Shown here piece by piece: positions 1 to 5,157 of a DNA stretch of 8,212 nucleotides; the first letter of the stretch is position 1; every line of letters starts with the position of its first letter. The translations under genes were made by a program, and so were the position numbers. The stretch is from Actinomycetota bacterium (GTDB lineage: Bacteria; Actinomycetota; Thermoleophilia; Gaiellales; Gaiellaceae), in NCBI GenBank assembly GCA_016870235.1, contig VGCB01000095.1:1-8212 (forward strand), in the 5' to 3' direction. Below the pieces are notes generated by a model. That model did no database searches and had not been told where the DNA came from. It saw only the letters and a program-made list of their open reading frames with translations.

Positions 1-1017
1 GCCGACGACGAGGCCCTCCGGGAACGGGTCGTCGTGTTGCAGCACGTACTTCGCGTAGCCGGTGATCCAGCCGCGCCCCGTCAGCTCGGGGACGACGGCC
101 GGCACGCCGCCGACGGTCGTCTCCTCCACGATCCTCCCGACGTACAGCGTCCCAGTCACGCTCTCGTGGCGGAACGACTCGCCGACCGCAAGACGTCCTT
201 GGGCGTGCAGCGTCGCCATCCGCGCGCAGGTGCTTGTGCCGCAGGGTGCACGATCCATCGAGCCGCTCGCGATCACCGAGACGTTGCGTGCCGTGTTCTG
301 AGAATCGCGCGGCGGCCCGTACAGCATCGTTCCCTCGATCACGTTGACGGCCGGCTGCTCCGGGTGCGCCAGCGCCGGCAGCTGCTCACGCACGGCCGCG
401 AGGATCGCGAAGGTGGCCGTCTGCAGGTCGCGTCCCTCTCCGGCCTCGAGCGCGAACCCGAGCGCAGCGCCGTCGACTTGCGCCCAGATCATGCCGCCGT
501 AGGCGACGTCCGTGACCACCGTCCCGTAGCCCGTGACCTCGACCGGCACGCCTGTCGCCAGCGGCAGCGACGGCACGTTCGCGAACGTCACCCCGCGGAC
601 GCGCCCGCCCTCGCAGTCCGCCCGGACCCGCACGAGGCCGGCCGGCGTCTCGAGCGTCAGACGCGTGACCGGCTCGGTCATCGGCACCACGCCCGTCTCC
701 AGGAGCACGGTGACCACGCAGATCGTGTTCGAGCCGGACATCGTCGCGTAGAGATCGGAGTTCTCGAGGATGACGAAGCCGGCGTCCGCCTTGGGATCGG
801 TCGCGGGCAGGACGATGTTGGCGCATGCGGCCGGGAATCCGCGCGGCTCGCGCAGCATCAGCTTCCGGAACCAGTCGACGTTCTCCTCGACGTAGCGCAT
901 CTTCTCGAACATCGTCGAGCCGGGGATGTCGAGCGCCCCGACCCCGCCGAGGACGACGCGTCCGTGCTGGCCCTCGGCATGCGCGTCGACGGCGTCGACC
1001 GAGAAGCGGACGCTCAC
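1..1017 (-). CDS. Proline racemase superfamily protein (hydroxyproline 2-epimerase / trans-3-hydroxy-L-proline dehydratase type), C-terminus cut by window edge
   Basis: Cytosolic, cofactor-independent enzyme that removes and re-adds the alpha proton of proline-type imino acids. Members racemise or epimerise proline or 4-hydroxyproline, or dehydrate trans-3-hydroxyproline. Seen: an N-terminal DAHAEG segment (11-16), GSTMFEKM (33-40), EPRG (57-60), the first active-site motif MSGSNTIC (93-100), and the second motif DRAPCGTSTC (255-264). The acid/base pair is therefore Ser94/Cys259, where proline racemase has Cys/Cys and human L3HYPDH has Cys/Thr. All 339 visible codons are open, and the usual length is 310-345, so probably only a few residues are missing. 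The GTG start at 1017 has GGGAG seven bases upstream (1025-1029); the nearby ATG at 1019 meets a stop at once. It lies one base after the SnoaL-like gene and is the last visible gene of the transporter operon. Family is secure; the exact reaction (epimerase versus dehydratase) is not. Confidence 0.88.
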   Translation of the reverse strand, partial: MSVRFSVDAVDAHAEGQHGRVVLGGVGALDIPGSTMFEKMRYVEENVDWFRKLMLREPRGFPAACANIVLPATDPKADAGFVILENSDLYATMSGSNTICVVTVLLETGVVPMTEPVTRLTLETPAGLVRVRADCEGGRVRGVTFANVPSLPLATGVPVEVTGYGTVVTDVAYGGMIWAQVDGAALGFALEAGEGRDLQTATFAILAAVREQLPALAHPEQPAVNVIEGTMLYGPPRDSQNTARNVSVIASGSMDRAPCGTSTCARMATLHAQGRLAVGESFRHESVTGTLYVGRIVEETTVGGVPAVVPELTGRGWITGYAKYVLQHDDPFPEGLVVG

Positions 1018-1018
1018 A

Positions 1019-1510
1019 TCACTTCTCCCACCCGACCGGCGTCCAGCCCTCGGGCGGCTCGCGCCTGGGCAGTGGGGTGATGTTGACGACGAAGCCCTTG
1101 CTCTCGCCTGCACGCTGCTGGCGCCGCTCGGCGATCCGCCAGCCCGACGCCGTCCGCACGAAGCGGTCGAGGTAGATCGCGTAGAGGATCGCCTCGTCGC
1201 CGTCCGCCTTCTCGTGCCAGGCGATGATCCCGCTCCGGACGACGGCGGCGTCGGCGCCGTCGAAGTGAATCAGGATGTTCGAGAGGTGATGGGACGACCG
1301 CTTGTAGCGCCAGAGCCGCTCGAGCGCCTGCCGCAGATCGGCCGACCCGCGATGCCGGAGCCGGTCCTCGGGCCCGTACTCGACGAGGCAGTCCTCGGTG
1401 AAGAGATCGAGCAGCACGTCGAGGTCCATCTCGTCGAGCGCGCGGCAGTACTCATTGAGCACGTCCTCGATCGCGTGGCGGTCGAGGAGCTGCTGGAGCG
1501 CGTCCGTCAT
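1019..1510 (-). CDS. SnoaL/NTF2-like family protein
   Basis: A 163-residue single-domain protein of the SnoaL-like/NTF2 alpha+beta cone-barrel fold. The fold is used by scytalone dehydratase, ketosteroid isomerase, polyketide cyclases and the small subunits of ring-hydroxylating dioxygenases. Seen: an N-terminal helix pair with the usual pattern AIEDVLNEYCRALDEMD (13-29), then LDLFTEDCLVEYG, a mid-protein RSSHHLSNILIHFDG strand containing paired histidines, and a C-terminal strand GWRIAERR. The conserved-looking Tyr, Asp and His near the pocket could serve acid/base dehydration or isomerisation, but no reaction can be read from them. The ATG follows the cupin stop by three bases, and a GAGGAGG-like Shine-Dalgarno lies inside the end of the cupin gene. 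Its place between a cupin and a proline-racemase-like enzyme suggests it acts on the same substrate. It could equally be a non-catalytic binding protein. Confidence 0.8.
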   Translation of the reverse strand: MTDALQQLLDRHAIEDVLNEYCRALDEMDLDVLLDLFTEDCLVEYGPEDRLRHRGSADLRQALERLWRYKRSSHHLSNILIHFDGADAAVVRSGIIAWHEKADGDEAILYAIYLDRFVRTASGWRIAERRQQRAGESKGFVVNITPLPRREPPEGWTPVGWEK

Positions 1511-1513
1511 CGA

Positions 1514-1876
1514 TCAGTCCTCCTCGAGGTCGTAGATGTCGTCGCCGTCGGCGAACGCCGGTCCGTTGATGCAGAGGTACGTCATCTGCCCCTCGAACGC
1601 GTACACGACCCCGCGCGGGATCACGACCGTGTCGCCCGCAACCGCCTCGAACGGCCTCTCGTCGCCGACGGTGAACGAGGCGGACCCCTCGAGGAGGTAG
1701 TAGACACGGGTTGAGCTGTCCGTCCGCAGCGGCCGGTGGAGGCCGTCCAGCCGGATCCACGTCATCGAAAGGTCGCCGCCGTGCGAGGCACGCGAGACGA
1801 GCGGCCGCATCGAGACCGCGTTCTCCGGCTCGTGCACCTCCGTCACCTCGGCGAGCCTGATCCGGTGCTGGGTCAT
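1514..1876 (-). CDS. Small single-domain cupin lacking the usual metal ligands
   Basis: A 120-residue cupin (double-stranded beta-helix). The start is the ATG at 1876, which overlaps the permease stop by four bases (ATGA), with GAGG just upstream. The reading frame stays open far upstream, but that part overlaps the permease gene and is not coding. Seen: cupin motif 1 around residues 45-64, ending VYYLLEG, and motif 2 as G81-x5-P87-x-G89-x2-Y92. The metal-binding pattern (HxH, Glu, then His) is replaced by Arg51/Asp53, Arg57 and Tyr92, so a canonical Fe/Mn/Zn site looks absent. The C-terminus is very acidic (DGDDIYDLEED). It may be a structural or ligand-binding cupin, an isomerase that works without metal, or an accessory to the neighbouring enzymes. 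Fold assignment is firm; function is unknown. Confidence 0.82.
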   Translation of the reverse strand: MTQHRIRLAEVTEVHEPENAVSMRPLVSRASHGGDLSMTWIRLDGLHRPLRTDSSTRVYYLLEGSASFTVGDERPFEAVAGDTVVIPRGVVYAFEGQMTYLCINGPAFADGDDIYDLEED

Positions 1877-2601
1877 GTCCTCACCATCCCGAAGAGCCAG
1901 CGCCGCTGACCTCGCAGCGGCTCGATGTGCAGATGCCGGCCTGCGTAGCGCTCGAGGTAGCGCCAGCCGAAGCTCACGAGCAGGACGACGCCCACGTAGA
2001 TCGCGGCCGCCGCGACGTAGAACTCGAACGACCGCGAGTAGTACTGCGCCCACGTCTGGCTCTCGCGCAGGAGTTCGGAGACCCCGACGAGAGCGAGGAT
2101 CGAGGTGTCCTTGATGATGTCGACGAAGATGTTCCCGGTCGCCGGCAACGTGATTTGGATCGCCTGCGGCGCCTGGATCCGCGCCATCGAGGTGACGGGC
2201 CCGAGGCCGAGCGCCGTCGCCGCCTCGCGCTGCCCTTCCGGGATCGCGTCGAAGCCGGCGCGGAAGATCTCCGCCATGTAGCCGCTGTTCAGGAGCGTCA
2301 GCGCGAAGATCCCGGTCGGGATCGGGTCGAGCCGGATGCCCGTGCCCGCCGCGAGCCCGTAGAAGAGCCAGAGGATCAGCACGTAGAGCGCGATCCCGCG
2401 ACACGCCTGGATCAGCAGGAAGCCGAGCGCGTTGATCGGTCGCAGCCGGGAGCGGCGCATCGTCGCGAGGAGGAGCCCGCCGACGACGGACAGCAGCATC
2501 GAGATGACCGCGACGTACAGCATTGTGCCGATGCCCGAGAGCAGCCGTTCGCGCTGATCCCACACCGGGCCGAAGTCGAGGGACGCGAGGAGTCCGCTCA
2601 T
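1873..2601 (-). CDS. Amino-acid ABC transporter permease (HisM/GlnP family), second permease
   Basis: A 242-residue inner-membrane subunit of a polar-amino-acid-type (PAAT family) importer. Seen: about five hydrophobic segments near residues 25-47, 58-84, 96-113, 157-176 and 194-212. The EAA loop, which docks on the ATPase, lies near 119-150 (IPEGQREAATALGLGPVTSM then PQA). The phrase NSGYMAEIFRAG is typical of HisQ/HisM-type permeases. The C-terminal tail from about residue 215 is longer than in the partner and rich in Arg. The ATG at 2601 overlaps the previous permease stop by four bases (ATGA), and its own stop overlaps the cupin ATG in the same way, so translation is probably coupled. It most likely forms a heterodimer with the permease encoded just upstream. 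The substrate cannot be read from the permease alone. Confidence 0.93.
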   Translation of the reverse strand: MSGLLASLDFGPVWDQRERLLSGIGTMLYVAVISMLLSVVGGLLLATMRRSRLRPINALGFLLIQACRGIALYVLILWLFYGLAAGTGIRLDPIPTGIFALTLLNSGYMAEIFRAGFDAIPEGQREAATALGLGPVTSMARIQAPQAIQITLPATGNIFVDIIKDTSILALVGVSELLRESQTWAQYYSRSFEFYVAAAAIYVGVVLLVSFGWRYLERYAGRHLHIEPLRGQRRWLFGMVRT

Positions 2602-3269
2602 CGGTAGCCCCGTGACAGGCGCCGCTCGACGATGCTGCCGACCGCCGAGGCCACGAGCGTGACCGCGATGATGATCACCGCCGCAGCCGTGTAGAGCTCG
2701 AACGGCCGGTACTGCTCCGCGGACACGACCTGCGCGACGTGGAACATGTCGGCCATCGCGATCACCGAGAGCAGGGTCGCTCCCTTCAGCAGCGCCACGA
2801 AGATGTTCACCGACGGCGGCACCGCCGTGCGGAGCGCCTGGGGGAGGAGCACGTGCGCGAACCCCTGCGCGCCGGTGAGCCCGATCGCCGAGCCTGCCTC
2901 GCTCTGCCCTTGCGGCACTGCCTGCAGGGCGGAGCGGTAGATCTCGGCCATGTACGCCGAGCCGGTGAGGCCGAGCGAGAGGAAGCCGGCCTGGAAGGCG
3001 GAGAACGTGACGACGCCCTGCTCGGCGAGGCTGTAGTAGAGGAGGAAGATCACGATCAGGAGCGGGATCCCGCGCGCGAGCGCCAACCACATGACGGCAG
3101 GAACGGTGAGGAGCGGCGTCCGTGCCGTCCGCATCAGCGCGATCGGCAGGCCGAGCGCCGCTGCGAGCCCGAACCCGGCCGCCGTCACCTCGAGCGTGAT
3201 GAGGAGACCCCGCCCGAGCTCGCCGGAGTGATCCCAGATGATCTCCCACGCGAACTCGGCGACGAACAT
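2598..3269 (-). CDS. Amino-acid ABC transporter permease (HisM/GlnP family), first permease
   Basis: A 223-residue membrane subunit of the same importer. Seen: five hydrophobic stretches near residues 22-46, 53-81, 93-112, 153-175 and 191-214. The EAA loop is near 117-150 (VPQGQSEAGSAIGLTGAQGF then LLPQA), and GSAYMAEIYRSAL is diagnostic of this permease family. The start is the ATG at 3269, directly after the ATPase stop (TAG-ATG, no gap). A strong AGGAGG at 3275-3280 lies inside the ATPase 3' end with five-base spacing. Its stop is shared with the start of the next permease. Length and layout are ordinary for the family. It is expected to pair with the neighbouring permease to form the translocation pore served by the ATPase encoded immediately upstream. 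Confidence 0.94.
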   Translation of the reverse strand: MFVAEFAWEIIWDHSGELGRGLLITLEVTAAGFGLAAALGLPIALMRTARTPLLTVPAVMWLALARGIPLLIVIFLLYYSLAEQGVVTFSAFQAGFLSLGLTGSAYMAEIYRSALQAVPQGQSEAGSAIGLTGAQGFAHVLLPQALRTAVPPSVNIFVALLKGATLLSVIAMADMFHVAQVVSAEQYRPFELYTAAAVIIIAVTLVASAVGSIVERRLSRGYR

Positions 3270-4097
3270 CTACTCCTCCTGCGCGATCGACCGCAGGAAC
3301 TGGCGCGTCCGCTCGTGCGACGGCGACCGGAACGACTGCGGCGTGCCCTGCTCGACGATCCGGCCCTCGTCCATGAACACGATCCGGTCCGCGACCTCGA
3401 GCGCAAAGCGCATCTCGTGCGTGACGACGAGCATCGTCATCCCGCCCGCGGCTAGGTCGCGCATGATCTGGAGGATCCCGCTTACGAGCTCGGGATCGAG
3501 AGCGGACGTCGCCTCGTCGAAGAGCATCAGCTTCGGGTCGAGAGCCAGTGCCCTGGCGATCGCGACGCGCTGCTTCTGACCGCCCGAGAGCTTCTCTGGG
3601 TAGACGCTCGCCTTCTCCGGAATGCCGACCTTCTCGAGCTCCGCCATCGCTCGGGCCCGCGCGTCGGCGCGGGAGAGGCCGCGCGTCTTGCGGAGCCCGA
3701 GCGCGACGTTCTCGAGCGCGGTCAGGTGCGGGAAGACGTTGAAGAGCTGGAACACCATCCCGATCTCGGCGCGAAGCGCGGTCAGCCGGCGGGCCTCGGC
3801 GCGCCCCAGGAACGGCACCCAGCGGTGCACGACCGGTGGCGCGTAGACCTGGCCGTCGAAGGCGATCGTGCCCTCGTTCGGCGGCGCGATAAAGTTGACG
3901 CAGCGAAGGAGCGTGCTCTTGCCGGAGCCGCTCGGGCCGATGATGCAGACGACCTCGCCGCGGACGACCTCGAGATCGGTGGGATGGAGGGCGGTGAAGT
4001 CGCCGAAGCGCTTTTGGACCCCACGGAGCTCGAGGAGCGGTCCGCCGTCGCGCCCGGCGACCGCGGCCTCGTCTGTCTGCTCGGTCACCGCGGACAC
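3270..4097 (-). CDS. Amino-acid ABC transporter ATP-binding protein (GlnQ/HisP type)
   Basis: The cytoplasmic ATPase that powers the importer. All nucleotide-binding motifs are intact: Walker A GPSGSGKS (54-61), Q-loop Gln117 in VFQLFNVFPH, signature LSGGQKQR (170-177), Walker B LMLFDE (190-195) with D-loop SALD, and switch His227 in VVTHEMRFA. A 20-25-residue stretch near 84-108 (the VYAPP and WVPFLGRAEARR region) sits before the Q-loop, as in the HisP subgroup. The 20-residue N-terminal extension rich in Ala, Glu and Asp is unremarkable and may be mis-started. The GTG at 4097 and an in-frame GTG at 4088 are both possible, and neither has a clear Shine-Dalgarno. It follows the binding-protein gene after a 76-bp gap that holds a strong hairpin. 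Confidence 0.95.
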   Translation of the reverse strand: MSAVTEQTDEAAVAGRDGGPLLELRGVQKRFGDFTALHPTDLEVVRGEVVCIIGPSGSGKSTLLRCVNFIAPPNEGTIAFDGQVYAPPVVHRWVPFLGRAEARRLTALRAEIGMVFQLFNVFPHLTALENVALGLRKTRGLSRADARARAMAELEKVGIPEKASVYPEKLSGGQKQRVAIARALALDPKLMLFDEATSALDPELVSGILQIMRDLAAGGMTMLVVTHEMRFALEVADRIVFMDEGRIVEQGTPQSFRSPSHERTRQFLRSIAQEE

Positions 4098-4120
4098 GGT
4101 ATCGCGGGTCGCGCGCCGAG

Positions 4121-4158
4121 GCTGGTTGCCGGCGCGAAGGGTGACGCCGGCAACCAGC
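4121..4158 (-). terminator. Perfect 14-bp hairpin between binding-protein and ATPase genes (attenuator or mRNA-stabilising stem)
   Basis: Arms at 4121-4134 (gctggttgccggcg) and 4145-4158 (cgccggcaaccagc) are exact inverted complements, with a ten-base loop. The stem begins 15 bases past the binding-protein stop codon. No T-run follows on the minus strand, so it is not a classic complete intrinsic terminator. In many binding-protein-dependent transporters a stem in this position protects the binding-protein mRNA or partly terminates, giving more binding protein than membrane subunits. That role is inferred here from position and structure. Confidence 0.75.
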
Positions 4159-4173
4159 GCTCGTTCGCGCGTT

Positions 4174-5064
4174 CTACGAGAGCCAGGGGTCCCGGACGGG
4201 CGGCGAGGTGAGCCCGAACTTCCGGAGGTCCTTCGCCACGAACTTTTCCCACAGGGACGCCAGCGTCAGGTCGTACGCCTTGTTCTGCAGGAAGGTGGTG
4301 ATGAACGCGGCGAGCGTCGGGTTCCCGTGGGGCACGTAGTAGGTGTCCCAGGCATTGAACACGGGCGTCGAGCTGACGATCCGGAGCCCCTTGCCGGCCG
4401 CCTCGGCGACGGCGTAGTCGCCGAGGAAGACGAAGTCGGAGCGGCCCGTCGAGACGTCGGCGAGCGCGGCCGGATCGTTCGGGAACTCCTTCAGCTTCGC
4501 CTTCGGGAAGAAGAGCTTCGCTCCGAGCGCTTGGACGGTGCCCGTGACGGCCGCGATCGTGTACTTGCCGTTGTTCGCGAGCTCGTTCCTCTTCAGGTTG
4601 AGCCCCTTCTTCTGGAAAATGTAGGCGGGCTCGAGCATGGACGGCGCCGAGGCGAACGTGACGCGAAGCGCGCGGGCGGGGGTGTTGATCGCCGTGATCC
4701 CGGAGATGTCGAACCGGCCGGCGGCGAGGGCGGCGAACGTCTCCGAGAACGGCACCTCGACCCAGGTGACCTCGGCTCCGAGCTCCTTCGCCAGGAGCTT
4801 CGAGACCTCGATGTTGAAGCCGGTCGGCTCGTTCGTCGCCGGATCCTTGTACTGCAGGGGCTTGAAGGTCGGGTCGATGCCCATCCGCACCTTGCCCGAC
4901 TTGACGATCTTGTCGAACAGCGCGTCTTCCGCAACCGCCCGGCGGGTTCCCGCAGCCGTGGCGCTGCCGCTGAGCGCGCCCACGCCGACCGCCGCGGCGG
5001 CGCCTCCCACGAGGAGCTTGCGGCGGGATGTCCTCCCGTGCCGGGTCACGTCGTCGGTGCCCAT
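4174..5064 (-). CDS. Amino-acid-type ABC transporter solute-binding protein, Tat-exported
   Basis: A 296-residue SBP_bac_3 family protein that captures the ligand outside the membrane and delivers it to the permeases. Seen: a basic N-terminus with a twin-arginine motif TSRRKLL (12-18), an Ala/Gly-rich hydrophobic core (19-39), and a likely cleavage region after ATAA or AVA (about 38-46). No lipobox Cys is present. The mature part has the family landmarks GIDPTFKPL (62-70), TGFNIEVSKLL (81-91) and INTPARALRVTF (126-137). Arg131 aligns with the arginine that grips the ligand alpha-carboxylate, and Asp216 in FLGDYAVAE aligns with the residue that holds the alpha-amino group. This supports an alpha-amino- or imino-acid ligand. 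The ATG at 5064 has AAGGGG upstream. It is the first gene of the transporter operon, behind its own promoter. Confidence 0.93.
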   Translation of the reverse strand: MGTDDVTRHGRTSRRKLLVGGAAAAVGVGALSGSATAAGTRRAVAEDALFDKIVKSGKVRMGIDPTFKPLQYKDPATNEPTGFNIEVSKLLAKELGAEVTWVEVPFSETFAALAAGRFDISGITAINTPARALRVTFASAPSMLEPAYIFQKKGLNLKRNELANNGKYTIAAVTGTVQALGAKLFFPKAKLKEFPNDPAALADVSTGRSDFVFLGDYAVAEAAGKGLRIVSSTPVFNAWDTYYVPHGNPTLAAFITTFLQNKAYDLTLASLWEKFVAKDLRKFGLTSPPVRDPWLS

Positions 5065-5085
5065 TGCATCAACCCCTTCCGTGAT

Positions 5086-5104
5086 ATTCCAAAGAGATAG
5101 GAAT
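5086..5104. promoter_or_regulatory. Possible operator: small inverted repeat at the transcription start of the transporter operon
   Basis: ATTCC (5086-5090) and GGAAT (5100-5104) are inverted copies nine bases apart. They are centred about where transcription from the promoter at 5103-5130 should start, and overlap one base pair or two of the -10 element. The position suits a repressor site. The arms are short and the spot is locally AT-rich, so chance is a real alternative. Confidence 0.25.
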
Positions 5105-5130
5105 CATATTTCTCGGACGCGCGCTGTCAA
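5103..5130 (-). promoter_or_regulatory. Sigma-70-like promoter for the transporter operon
   Basis: On the minus strand TTGACA (5125-5130, a perfect -35 match) is followed by a 16-bp spacer and TATGAT (5103-5108, five of six to the -10 consensus). Transcription would start near 5096, leaving a leader of about 30 bases before the binding-protein ATG at 5064. The stretch at about 5080-5115 is among the most AT-rich in this otherwise GC-rich window. It lies in the 93-bp gap behind the decarboxylase gene, so the transporter operon can be expressed independently of it. Confidence 0.72.
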
Positions 5131-5157
5131 GAAACGTGGGCGGGCTATGCGAGCTGC

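Noticed and set aside
34..1080. Long plus-strand open frame over the proline-racemase-type gene
   Set aside because: Arg/His/Asp-rich composition with no recognisable motif; it is the antisense shadow of a clearly conserved minus-strand gene in GC-rich DNA.
1877..2563. Upstream extension of the cupin reading frame
   Set aside because: The frame is open by chance but lies wholly inside the permease gene, is Arg/Pro/Ala-rich, and the ATG at 1876 with ATGA coupling is the natural start.
2602..3249. Upstream extension of the second permease frame
   Set aside because: It overlaps the first permease in another frame and reads as charged low-complexity sequence; the ATG at 2601 begins the recognisable permease.
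4121..4158. Complete rho-independent terminator ending the binding-protein transcript
   Set aside because: The stem is strong but no T-run follows on the minus strand, and the ATPase gene starts soon after without a visible promoter, so full termination is unlikely.
3868..5100. 410-codon plus-strand open frame opposite the ATPase 5' end and the binding-protein gene
   Set aside because: It crosses two well-supported minus-strand genes and the promoter. Its translation is low-complexity Arg/Glu/Gly with no fold signature, so it is a GC-bias artefact despite its length.
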